A model generated the notes under the pieces. It was not told where the DNA came from and made no database searches. It saw nothing but the letters and a program-made list of their open reading frames with translations. From assembly GCA_902788315.1 (NCBI GenBank), contig CADAJS010000009.1, forward strand, positions 41,999 through 105,998: 64,000 bases of DNA. Direction: 5' to 3'. The first letter of the stretch is position 1. Each line of letters begins with the position of its first letter. Made by a program: the position numbers and the translations under genes. This document shows positions 43,521 to 51,630 of the stretch, piece by piece. Origin of the DNA: an uncultured Bacteroidales bacterium (lineage in GTDB: Bacteria > Bacteroidota > Bacteroidia > Bacteroidales > Bacteroidaceae).

Positions 43521-44998
43521 CTTCTCATCCTTGCCACGGGCAGCCCCATCTGTTCGCGATACTTGGCCACCGTGCGTCGTGCTATGTGGAATCCCTGCTG
43601 TACGAGCAGCTGTGTCAGTCGTTCGTCGCTCAGCGGGGCGTGCTTGTCTTCGTTCCGGATCAGTTCCTTCAATGCAGCCATGACACGCCGTGCCGAGATC
43701 TCGTCGCCGTCGGCCTGCACCGTCTTGTGAGAAAAGAACCATTTCAGCGGGTAGGTGCCATAGTTTGTCTGCACATACTTGCTGTTGCAGACACGGCTCA
43801 CCACGCTGATGCTCACTCCCGAAGCATCCGAGACATCCTTCAGGATCATGGGACGCAGCAAGGCTTCGTCGCCCTCGAGGAAGAACGGACGCTGCAGGCG
43901 GATGATGGCCTGCATGGTGCGCAACATGCTCTCGCGGCGCATAGCCAGTGCCGTGATGAACATCTGCCCCCGCTCGACATAGCCGCGGGTGAAACGCAAG
44001 TCCTCCTGAGCTGCCTGGCTGAGTGCGGTCTTCTGATGCTCGTAACCCTTGAGCTTCTCCACGGCATCGGGGCTTATCACCAGCGACGGCACACCGGCTT
44101 CGTTGAGCGACATGGTGATGTTGCCGTAGCTGTCTGTCTCTACAAAATAGTCGGGCGTCACCTGCGGACTGCCATGACCCACCTTCTCGCCCAGCGCGTT
44201 GCCGGGACGCGGATTCAGTTTCATTATCTCTCGCTGCAGCCGCTCGGCCTGTGCTTCGCTCAGCTTCATGCGATGGCGGATGCGGTCCCAGCGCTTGTGG
44301 ATGAAATCGTCATACGAGTCCCGCATCAGCGCCTCCATCTGCTGCTGCCAAGCATTGCCTTTCAGGCGTCGTATCTGGATGAGCAGACATTCCTGCAGCG
44401 AGCGGGCACCGACACCGGCAGGGTCAAACTGCCACAGGATGTGCATGAGACGTTCCAGTTCCTCGGTGCTGGTGGTGACACCCTGATATATCTCCAGTTC
44501 GTCGGCCACCTGAACCAGGCTTTTCTTCAGAAGGCCGTCGTCGTCGAGCGAGCCGATGAGGTATTCCATCACCTGCTGCTCGTGTTCGCTGAGGTCGTAT
44601 TCGCCCACCTGTGCCTTCAGCTGATCATAGAAGGAGAGTGTGTCGCCATACTCGACGTTCTCGGGAGTGTTGCTGCCATTGTCGGCTCGCAGGAGATAGT
44701 CGGGCACGTCATCCTCGCTACGATAGTCGCCAAGCATCTCGCTGACTCCATCCTCGGACGACGGGCTCTCTACGCCATCGTTTCCGCCGTCGCCCGGATA
44801 ATCGTCCTGCGCCTCACCGTCAGCCTTATGCTCCAGCCAGGGATTTTCCAGACACTCGTTCTCCACACGCTGCCGCAGTGCGTCCAGCGACATCTCTGTC
44901 AGGCGCACGGCAATCACCTGCTGGGCCGACAGCGTCTGCTGTTGCACCTGCTGCTGGCTCTGCACCTGCTGTTGTGTCTGTATGTTTCGCTGGCTCAT
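43517..44998 (-). CDS. rpoN: RNA polymerase sigma-54 factor
   Basis: 493 residues from ATG 44996-44998, chosen because the promoter box at 45025-45032 lies inside the longer frame. Region I is Gln-rich (QTQQQVQSQQQVQQQTLSAQ). The core-binding region includes GSLDDDGLLKKSLVQVADEL and FDPAGVGARSLQECLLIQIR. The HTH and the C-terminal RpoN box ARRTVAKYREQMGLP (about residues 475-489) are present, so it should recognise -24/-12 promoters with an enhancer-binding activator. No activator gene lies in this window. It heads the rpoN-PAP2-purE-ispG-rmuC run. Confidence 0.96.
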   Translation of the reverse strand: MSQRNIQTQQQVQSQQQVQQQTLSAQQVIAVRLTEMSLDALRQRVENECLENPWLEHKADGEAQDDYPGDGGNDGVESPSSEDGVSEMLGDYRSEDDVPDYLLRADNGSNTPENVEYGDTLSFYDQLKAQVGEYDLSEHEQQVMEYLIGSLDDDGLLKKSLVQVADELEIYQGVTTSTEELERLMHILWQFDPAGVGARSLQECLLIQIRRLKGNAWQQQMEALMRDSYDDFIHKRWDRIRHRMKLSEAQAERLQREIMKLNPRPGNALGEKVGHGSPQVTPDYFVETDSYGNITMSLNEAGVPSLVISPDAVEKLKGYEHQKTALSQAAQEDLRFTRGYVERGQMFITALAMRRESMLRTMQAIIRLQRPFFLEGDEALLRPMILKDVSDASGVSISVVSRVCNSKYVQTNYGTYPLKWFFSHKTVQADGDEISARRVMAALKELIRNEDKHAPLSDERLTQLLVQQGFHIARRTVAKYREQMGLPVARMRR

Positions 44999-45024
44999 TT
45001 CGTGTCCCTTATAGATTTGCGTCG

Positions 45025-45032
45025 CAAAATTA
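45025..45032 (-). promoter_or_regulatory. -7 box TAATTTTG for rpoN
   Basis: Minus-strand match preceded by TCCG, about 27 nt upstream of ATG 44998. It decides the rpoN start. Confidence 0.6.
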
Positions 45033-45154
45033 CGGAATAAATCCGACATATTGTCTTCTCGGCCCGTATTTTCTTTTCCTCATACACTTGTTTCGGCCGA
45101 GAAGCTGTTTTTCCGAGGCCCGTTTCATAGGTGTTCTGTCATGGCTGAGGTACG

Positions 45155-45203
45155 AAAAAAGGCTTGCAGGGCATCGCTCTCTGTCGAAAGTATAGCCCTG
45201 CAA
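45155..45203 (-). terminator. Rho-independent terminator of the FAS1 lipoprotein gene
   Basis: Arms TTGCAGGGC (45164-45172) and GCCCTGCAA (45195-45203) form a 9-bp stem. On the minus strand it is followed by TTTTTT (45155-45160). Confidence 0.85.
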
Positions 45204-45228
45204 ACCTAATGTTTCCGTCCCCGTCTGC

Positions 45229-47319
45229 CTACCAGATGTCCTCGGGAGTCTCGGGATTGTCATACACTTCCTTGGGACAATACTCGAGGAAGTCCATATA
45301 GATGTAGCGAGTGGGGTCGTCCATCACTGTCTTGAACCGGATGTAGTACGTCTCGTCGGGATCCATCGTCTGTCGTAGCAGGATGCGTCGTGTGCAGATG
45401 TCGCTGTTGCGGGCCCACTTGCTGCCGCCAGGTCCTCCGGCGTTATACAGGATGGGGCTCTTCATGAATCCGTTGTTGCGCAACCGCTTGTCCACCTCGG
45501 CATCATAGTCGTCGTCGCCCGTATCCAGCTCCCAGCCGATGTCGCAGAACGTATTGCCGCTGGTGCTGATGCGCCAGTTGGCCACCAGTCGCAGGTCGAG
45601 CGGAATACCCATTGCGGCCAGCCGCTCGGGATCCTTGCCCCAGTAGAACTGCACGATGCCACGCTTTCCTCCACCGCTCTGCACCTGATATCGCAGTTCG
45701 TAAACACCGCGCTTGGGCACTGGCGGCAGGCGGAACGTCATGTCTGGCAGGCCGCGGATAGTGGTCTCGTCGCCCAGATAGTTGGCCCACCCTTGGTTCA
45801 TACCCGTCCAGTAGAAGAATTTCGTCTCGTCAGAGAGATAGCTTCCGTCCAGATAGGGATAGGTGGTGTTCGAGGGAATCCACACGTCCGTATGCTTTGA
45901 GTCCAGCACGGGACACATACGGATGTTGTTGTTCAGAAATTCGGGGAACATGGCTGAGATATCCCATCGGATACGGCCGCGCATCATGTTGTTACGAGTA
46001 GTTTCATCATAGAGCAGCACTTTATCTATGGGGTAGATGATGCCGTTACGCACGTTGTTGTCGCCCTCCAGATTCGTCTCTCCCACGCGGATGCCCACCT
46101 TGTCTGCATCGCAGCTCAGCTCGCGATAGTTTCCACGGCGTCCGTTGTTCAGGTTGGGGAAGCGGTTGATACACACTCCTCCCGACTCGGGGCTCTCGAA
46201 CAGCTGTATCAGGCGTCGTTTGCCCATTGTGGTATAGAACTCGCTCATGGCAGCTCCAAGGCGTGTGTTCTTCGTATATCCCTGCTCGTTCCAGTGCATC
46301 ACCAGTCGGTCCGGAGCCAGACGTTCGGGCAGGAAGTGATAGGTGACGAAGCGATTCAGCAGGTTGTCCTCGTTCCTATAGTTAGCATCGTGCGTTGCCT
46401 CGGGATAGATGTCTTGTGCTGTGAGCCAGTCCACCACGTCCTGCACTGTGATGTCCAGCGCGGGTTTGCCGATGAGTGTTTCCCACAGGCTGTCTGTCTC
46501 GGCAAAGACGGTGAAACCGTAATAGCGGTGCTCGGGCGTGGTGAAGCCCTCGTCCGTGGTCGGTATCTCACCGCGCTTGTAGAGGTCTTCATAGACGAAG
46601 TCGCAATACTGCTTCAGCGAGTCGGTTAGCCCGATGGCGTTCGTCAGCATGGCCATCACATGGAAGCCCTCGCGCCGTTCGGTGATGATATTGTCAAAGA
46701 GATGTCCCAGGGTGCTGTTGCTCGGTGCCACCACGGCGTTCATGGCATGGATGACACCGTTGATAGTCTGGATATCAAAGTTCCTCTCGTCCATCGGAGC
46801 CTCGTTGATGAGGTAGGTGTTCTTCTGCTTGTCCAGGAAGACGGTGAGGCGACGGTCGTACATATTCTCCAGGGGAATCTCGGCATTCTGCTGTGTAGGG
46901 AAGCTGTAGGTCATGTAGAGCGTGGCATCACCACCGTCGATGATACTGTTATAGACGATGACCTGCTCGATGGAGTCGCGTGCACGTTCCGTGGGGAAAC
47001 CGTCCCATGTGGGTTCGGTCAGGATCCCCTTGCGCCAGAGAGTGTCCAGATAGAGCTGAATGGCCGAGTCGGTAGGGGCAAAGACAGTGTAGTTTCCGCG
47101 TGCCGTGAGCAGCTGGGCCAGTGTGGTCTCCGATACGGAGCTCACTGGCATTTTTTCCAGCAAGGCCAGGTACTGGCTATACTGCTCATGCTTCTCCAGG
47201 TAGCTCATAATAGTGTCATACTTGAAAACGTAGCGCTTCGAGGTATCCACCGTTTCCTTGCACGCCACAAAAATCATGGTGACAAACAAGGCTTTCAATA
47301 GTATTGATGATTTACTCAT
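45229..47319 (-). CDS. Fasciclin (FAS1) domain lipoprotein
   Basis: 696 residues. A lipoprotein signal MSKSSILLKALFVTMIFVAC places the lipidated Cys at residue 20. A first FAS1 domain (about 35-205) shows LAQLLTARGNYTVFAPTDSA and the second conserved box INGVIHAMNAVVAPS. A second, degenerate FAS1-like region (about 210-420) ends near IIYPIDKVLLYDE. The C-terminal 250 residues are beta-rich. FAS1 proteins are usually cell-surface adhesion or glycan-binding lipoproteins, and in Bacteroidetes often accompany SusC/SusD; no such pair is near. It is transcribed alone, with its own promoter and terminator. Confidence 0.88.
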   Translation of the reverse strand: MSKSSILLKALFVTMIFVACKETVDTSKRYVFKYDTIMSYLEKHEQYSQYLALLEKMPVSSVSETTLAQLLTARGNYTVFAPTDSAIQLYLDTLWRKGILTEPTWDGFPTERARDSIEQVIVYNSIIDGGDATLYMTYSFPTQQNAEIPLENMYDRRLTVFLDKQKNTYLINEAPMDERNFDIQTINGVIHAMNAVVAPSNSTLGHLFDNIITERREGFHVMAMLTNAIGLTDSLKQYCDFVYEDLYKRGEIPTTDEGFTTPEHRYYGFTVFAETDSLWETLIGKPALDITVQDVVDWLTAQDIYPEATHDANYRNEDNLLNRFVTYHFLPERLAPDRLVMHWNEQGYTKNTRLGAAMSEFYTTMGKRRLIQLFESPESGGVCINRFPNLNNGRRGNYRELSCDADKVGIRVGETNLEGDNNVRNGIIYPIDKVLLYDETTRNNMMRGRIRWDISAMFPEFLNNNIRMCPVLDSKHTDVWIPSNTTYPYLDGSYLSDETKFFYWTGMNQGWANYLGDETTIRGLPDMTFRLPPVPKRGVYELRYQVQSGGGKRGIVQFYWGKDPERLAAMGIPLDLRLVANWRISTSGNTFCDIGWELDTGDDDYDAEVDKRLRNNGFMKSPILYNAGGPGGSKWARNSDICTRRILLRQTMDPDETYYIRFKTVMDDPTRYIYMDFLEYCPKEVYDNPETPEDIW

Positions 47320-47365
47320 AGGTCGATGTGTTGTTATATTGTGCTCAATTTCTCTTTTCGCATGG

Positions 47366-47373
47366 CAAAAGTA
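47366..47373 (-). promoter_or_regulatory. -7 box TACTTTTG for the FAS1 lipoprotein
   Basis: Minus-strand consensus about 47 nt upstream of ATG 47319. Confidence 0.6.
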
Positions 47374-47462
47374 ATCATTTTATTTGAATATACAATGAAA
47401 AAAACTGTTCAACTTGTCATTTCCTCTCCTTTTTGCCCCATTGAGGGACCCTATTGAGGTGG

Positions 47463-49046
47463 TCAAAGAGCCCGTCGGAGTGTCATGCGGTCGATGTTCG
47501 GTGCCCAAGCGCCGGGATTCGAGAGACGGACGGTGTTCATACCCTTCTCGAGCATGACATGCACGTCCACCGTCTGCCACTTATCCACATAGCTGCGCGA
47601 GTTCAGTCCGCGTAGCGTCTGCTTCTGCCCGTCGTTAACCTCCACTGTGAGGTCGCGCGGCTCGCCCGAAGCATAACGCAGGGTGATGATGTAGTCGCCG
47701 CCCCGCTGACTATAGACATTGCGCCATTCCAGAATGTTGTCTGGCGTATTACCCAGATAGCCCACGAATGCTCCTTGGCTGGCTGCCTCACTGCGCTGAT
47801 GGTTGGTGGTCTGCCGGTTGCGCAGCTCCTGATACGACTTCAGCCATGCCTCTTCGGCCTCATAGACAGTCTTCTCCATACGCTTTCCTGTGACGAAATA
47901 GGCTGCCGAGCCATGGGCTGGCACAGTGACATTGAATGCGCCGCGGGCGCTCTTCTCCACCACTTGGTGTGTGAAGCAATCATAGACCTTCACGCCGCCC
48001 GCAAAGCCCAGTGCGGCTACGTCTACGGCGATGTGATGCACCACATCGTCCAGATTGCTCACCACCACTGCCCTCTGCCTTCCCTGCAGCCGCTTCATGT
48101 CCTTGGCAAAGACATAGACATTACCCTCGCGCTGCACCACGGGAGCACCAAGCCCCAGGCGGTCTTGATTCATGGCCAGGAGGTCGGGGTTCTTGAGCAA
48201 GTTGAGCGAATAGTCGGGAATCTTCGTCAGGTCGCACCCGATGAGCAGCGGCGAACTGGTGATACACCAGTAGGCCATGTGGGTGTTCTCCTCGTCGTGC
48301 GAGAGTGTGCGGCCTATCTCGAGCATGTCCACGTCGTTGTAATGCCCGTCGCCCGTGAAGGCCTGCAGATAGAGGTTCTCCTCGATGAGCCGCTTCACGG
48401 AGCTCCACTTGCAGCGTATGTCGCCCGTCGTTCGCCACGAGTCGGCAATGTCGCTGATCCATGTGCCGGGGTAGGCCCATCGGCACACGTTGAATACCAC
48501 GCCGGGCTTGCCACAGTGCTTGATGGCCTCGGAAATCTTGGTGTACTGCTCCCGTTCGTCGAGTCCCATGTGGTTTCCGCCGCAGTAGTCCACCTTGATG
48601 AAGTCGAAGTCCCAGTCGATGAAGTACAGGTGGCAGTCCTCCTTCTCATGTCCGGCCAGTCCCACGCCCAGTCCCCAGGCATGCTTTCCTCCCGAGCCGC
48701 AGGTGTTGTCGCCCGCATCGCTGTAGATGCCCGCCTTGAGTCCCCGGGCATGGATATAGTCCACCAGCGAACGCATGCCCGAGGGGAACAATTTCGTATT
48801 CAGCCGCAGGTGGCCGTCCTCGGCGCGGCCGTCCCAGTAGCCGTCGTCGATGTTGATATACTTGTAGCCCGCCTTATCGAGTCCGGTGGCCACCATGGCA
48901 TCGGCCTGGCTCTTGATTACCTCCTCGTTGATGTTCAGCGCAAAGGTGTTCCACGAACTCCATCCCATCGTGGGGGGATTGAAAGCATGGGCAGCAGTGC
49001 CCGTCAGGCACATGGCCGTGATCAGGAATATTTTTTTGTAGTACAT
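47463..49046 (-). CDS. Secreted GH27 alpha-galactosidase with C-terminal carbohydrate-binding domain
   Basis: 527 residues. Signal peptide MYYKKIFLITAMCLTGTAAHA. The barrel starts PPTMGWSSWNTFALNINEEV; the nucleophile Asp lies in FIKVDYCGGNHMG (about residues 150-162) and the acid/base Asp in SWRTTGDIRCKW (about 204-215). A beta-sandwich follows, then a CBM-like module from about residue 390 (VYEAEEAWLKS ... MLEKGMNTVRLSNPGAW ... IDRMTL). It should remove terminal alpha-galactose (or N-acetylgalactosamine in some members) from glycans outside the cytoplasm. It lies 71 bp downstream of the phosphoesterase gene on the same strand. Confidence 0.93.
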   Translation of the reverse strand: MYYKKIFLITAMCLTGTAAHAFNPPTMGWSSWNTFALNINEEVIKSQADAMVATGLDKAGYKYINIDDGYWDGRAEDGHLRLNTKLFPSGMRSLVDYIHARGLKAGIYSDAGDNTCGSGGKHAWGLGVGLAGHEKEDCHLYFIDWDFDFIKVDYCGGNHMGLDEREQYTKISEAIKHCGKPGVVFNVCRWAYPGTWISDIADSWRTTGDIRCKWSSVKRLIEENLYLQAFTGDGHYNDVDMLEIGRTLSHDEENTHMAYWCITSSPLLIGCDLTKIPDYSLNLLKNPDLLAMNQDRLGLGAPVVQREGNVYVFAKDMKRLQGRQRAVVVSNLDDVVHHIAVDVAALGFAGGVKVYDCFTHQVVEKSARGAFNVTVPAHGSAAYFVTGKRMEKTVYEAEEAWLKSYQELRNRQTTNHQRSEAASQGAFVGYLGNTPDNILEWRNVYSQRGGDYIITLRYASGEPRDLTVEVNDGQKQTLRGLNSRSYVDKWQTVDVHVMLEKGMNTVRLSNPGAWAPNIDRMTLRRAL

Positions 49047-49117
49047 AGTATCGGTTAGAAAGTTTAGTGTGTGTTTGGTTTATCTCCTCATGCTGCATTT
49101 CTTTTCTTCGTCTCGCC

Positions 49118-50158
49118 CTAATTCTTGAACGAATCCGGATAGCGCAGGTTCTGGCTGACCTCACCGCCATAGCATCTCACCCACGAGCGGAAGCCTGGTT
49201 CGCCTTCCGTAAGTTGAATGACGCGCGCACCATTCGGTTTCAGGTTGTTGTACACCGTGTCGCAGCCGCTGAAGCGTCCGTAGATGAAGAACATTCCCCG
49301 CCAGCGCATGGCATAATCGTTGTCGTGGTCATGTCCGCAGATAATGGCCTGGACATCGTGTTGCTCCTTCATGGCGAGGAACAGTCCCGAGTTCACCTTG
49401 GGCGGACAAGGTTCTTCGCCGAAGTTGCCTTTCAGATCGCGATGGGTTTCATAGCGCAGTCCGTGAGTGAATTCGGGCACGGGGATATGGAAGAATGCCA
49501 GCGCTGGTACCGGGTTGCCGCCGTTCATCTTCCGGAAAGCCTGGCTCTGACGGCGATACCAGTCGATCTGGTCGGCATGGATATAGTCGTAGCCCTTCAG
49601 GTCGGGGTCGGAGGTGCTGTCACCCGAGTCAAACAGGTAGAGTGCCCATTGGGGACACTCCCCTTCTCCCTTTGAGGGCAAGATGCTGATGACATCGTTC
49701 GAGTCGCCATAGATACCTTCGATGCCCTGATTGACATTATAGGGAATGGTCTTCACTACGTCGAACACCTGACGGCGGCCCAGGTCGTACTGTCCGTCAT
49801 GGTTACCCAAGGCCACGGCAAACGGTATCTTGCGCTCCGAGATGGGAGCCAGTATTTCGCGCAGGCTCTTCTCTGCCGGTTTTCCGAAAATGATGTCACC
49901 CGTGTGGATTACCAGGTCGGGCTTCTCTGCATCGAGCATCTCGATGACGTTCTTCAAGGCACGTTCCGAACGTTCGTCGCCGGCGATATAATGCGTGTCC
50001 GTGAATTGCACGATCTTGAATGTCCCGTCGGGGCGGAACCGGAAGCTCTTGGGTCGGTTGGCCTGCGAAGCCGGGGATGCGGCCCGCGCGGGGATGCGGG
50101 GCGTGGCAGCAGCGATTCCTGCCACAGCCGCGCTACGGATAAAATCTCTTCTGTCCAT
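49118..50158 (-). CDS. Exported calcineurin-like metallophosphoesterase
   Basis: 346 residues. The N-terminus MDRRDFIRSAAVAGIAAATP is a twin-arginine-type signal. The dinuclear-metal motifs are in order: FTDTHY (about residues 51-56), DLVIHTGDIIFG, VALGNHDGQYD, FFHIPVPE and ICGHDHDND. Such proteins hydrolyse phosphomono- or diesters in the periplasm; the substrate is unknown. It is first gene of a pair with GH27 alpha-galactosidase and divergent from an MBL-fold protein that also has a Tat-type signal. Confidence 0.9.
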   Translation of the reverse strand: MDRRDFIRSAAVAGIAAATPRIPARAASPASQANRPKSFRFRPDGTFKIVQFTDTHYIAGDERSERALKNVIEMLDAEKPDLVIHTGDIIFGKPAEKSLREILAPISERKIPFAVALGNHDGQYDLGRRQVFDVVKTIPYNVNQGIEGIYGDSNDVISILPSKGEGECPQWALYLFDSGDSTSDPDLKGYDYIHADQIDWYRRQSQAFRKMNGGNPVPALAFFHIPVPEFTHGLRYETHRDLKGNFGEEPCPPKVNSGLFLAMKEQHDVQAIICGHDHDNDYAMRWRGMFFIYGRFSGCDTVYNNLKPNGARVIQLTEGEPGFRSWVRCYGGEVSQNLRYPDSFKN

Positions 50159-50238
50159 TATGTTTTTTCTTTGCTTTTTTGATGTAGTTAGTCAGTCTTT
50201 AGGTCGGCGTACCGGTTTATGCACACTCGTAGCGAATG

Positions 50239-50246
50239 CAAAAATA
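50239..50246 (-). promoter_or_regulatory. -7 box TATTTTTG for the phosphoesterase-GH27 pair
   Basis: Minus-strand consensus preceded by TTCG, about 80 nt upstream of ATG 50158. Confidence 0.6.
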
Positions 50247-50418
50247 CGAAAATTCCGATTAAACGAGAGCATAGAGAATGTATTCTTTTTGCCAAGTGTG
50301 AGGAATTTATTTAATAAGCGTGCACAAAAGCAGGGATAGGAAGCAGTTTTTTTCTCCCTGACGCCGCCCGGGATTACATTTCGTTGCCTTTTTGTTTGGG
50401 CGATGTCGGAAAATGTTG

Positions 50419-50426
50419 TAACTTTG
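50419..50426 (+). promoter_or_regulatory. -7 box TAACTTTG for the MBL-GH78-GH97 genes
   Basis: Exact plus-strand consensus with TTTGTTTGG (50391-50399) about 20 nt upstream as the -33 element. The leader is about 75 nt. Confidence 0.7.
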
Positions 50427-50500
50427 CGACTAAAGTCGAGGAGAGGGATTTCACGCTCCCCCCCCGAACAGAACTTTCAGACCACTAAACTCACATACAG

Positions 50501-51454
50501 ATGGATACAGACAAACACGCAAGCTCACAGATTTCGCGCCGCAGATTCCTGCAGTCGTCGGCACTGGCAGCTGCCGGTATGGCGCTCCCCACCCTGACGG
50601 CCAGTGCTGCTGAGAAGGACATCTCGCACCAATGGAACTCCAAGAAGCCCTCGAGCTTCACCATGTGGCAGATACCCTCGCACAAGAACACCATCGGCAA
50701 CTCATACGTCTTCCAGAGCCGACGGGGGAAGGTCATCGTCATGGACGGGGGATTCCCCGAGGAAGCCTTCACCCTGCGCGGATTCATCGGAGTGCTGGGC
50801 AACGAGGTGGAGGCATGGTTCATCTCACACCCGCATGACGACCACATGGGAGCGCTCAACGAGATACTGGCAGACCCGCAGGACCTGAAGATAAAGGCCA
50901 TCTATCACTCGCGGGTGACAGATGCCGTAATCGATGCCGAACCTACGGAGGCCAAGAAGTGCCGCGACTTTTACGCCCGTCTGGACCACACGGACATTCC
51001 CGTCACGGACATTCAAGAGGCGGGACGCATGTTCGACTTCGACGGCATGAAGCTAAAGATAGTGAGCGTGGCCACGGGACTCACCGTAAACCCCTACAAC
51101 AACAACTCGATGATTATGCGCGTCTGGGACCGTCGGAAGTCGCTGGTCTTCCTGGGCGATGCCGGCATAGAGTGTGGCGACCTCGCGCTGAAAGGCCCTT
51201 ACGCCGACGACCTCAACTGCGAATACCTGCAGATGGCCCACCACGGACAGAACGGATGCAGCGAGGAGTTCTATCGCAGCATCAAGTTCCGCGCCTGCCT
51301 GTGGCCCACCCCGATGTGGGTGTGGAACAATGACACGGGCAAGGGCTACAACACCGCCCACCTGAACACCATCAAGACCCGTGCGTGGATGGACTCGCTG
51401 GGCATCAAGGAACACCACGTAAGCGTGCGCGACGGACTGTGGAAACTGGACTAA
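50501..51454 (+). CDS. Exported metallo-beta-lactamase-fold hydrolase
   Basis: 317 residues. A Tat-type signal SRRRFLQSSALAAAGMALPT lies at about residues 12-31. The zinc motif HPHDDH (in AWFISHPHDDHMGALNEILA, about 103-122) gives the HxHxDH pattern, a later Asp lies in LVFLGDAGIECGD, and a His in LQMAHHGQNG. It is an extracytoplasmic hydrolase of unknown substrate. It is followed, 176 bp later, by the rhamnosidase and GH97 genes on the same strand, so it probably serves the same glycan pathway or removes a non-sugar group. Confidence 0.87.
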   Translation: MDTDKHASSQISRRRFLQSSALAAAGMALPTLTASAAEKDISHQWNSKKPSSFTMWQIPSHKNTIGNSYVFQSRRGKVIVMDGGFPEEAFTLRGFIGVLGNEVEAWFISHPHDDHMGALNEILADPQDLKIKAIYHSRVTDAVIDAEPTEAKKCRDFYARLDHTDIPVTDIQEAGRMFDFDGMKLKIVSVATGLTVNPYNNNSMIMRVWDRRKSLVFLGDAGIECGDLALKGPYADDLNCEYLQMAHHGQNGCSEEFYRSIKFRACLWPTPMWVWNNDTGKGYNTAHLNTIKTRAWMDSLGIKEHHVSVRDGLWKLD

Positions 51455-51532
51455 AAGCCTCTCTCAGAGCCTCCCTTCGGGGAGGGAGCGATTATCGCAG
51501 ACCCGCTTAGAACTATGAGCTACGGCCCCCCC

Positions 51533-51596
51533 CTCCCCCATTATGCGCTCGGCTCTGCCGCTTGGCTTGTCCAAGAATTGAGGCTCCCCCATTATG
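51533..51596. repeat. Small double-hairpin element flanked by 13-bp direct repeats
   Basis: CTCCCCCATTATG occurs at 51533-51545 and again at 51584-51596. Between them, 51546-51583 contains CGGC-TCT-GCCG and CTTGG-CTTGT-CCAAG hairpins. The same double hairpin recurs at 63303-63323, 63325-63357 and 63755-63786. Confidence 0.8.
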
Positions 51597-51622
51597 AATT
51601 GAGAATTATGAATTATGAATTA
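51591..51622. repeat. AATTATG-type repeat upstream of the rhamnosidase
   Basis: Runs of ATTATGAATTG and AATTATGAATTATGAATTAA lie just before the GH78 start, like the array at 9004-9036. Confidence 0.85.
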
Positions 51623-51630
51623 AATTAACT

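Larger units (their letters stand above)
50159..50500. other. Divergent promoter region
   Basis: About 340 bp between the divergent phosphoesterase and MBL-fold genes. It holds outward -7 boxes at 50239-50246 (minus) and 50419-50426 (plus). No gene or long repeat was seen. Confidence 0.7.

Noticed and set aside
43521..43742. N-terminal extension of the PAP2-like protein into rpoN
   Set aside because: The extension is an out-of-frame reading of the rpoN 3' end; the ATGA overlap gives a natural start.
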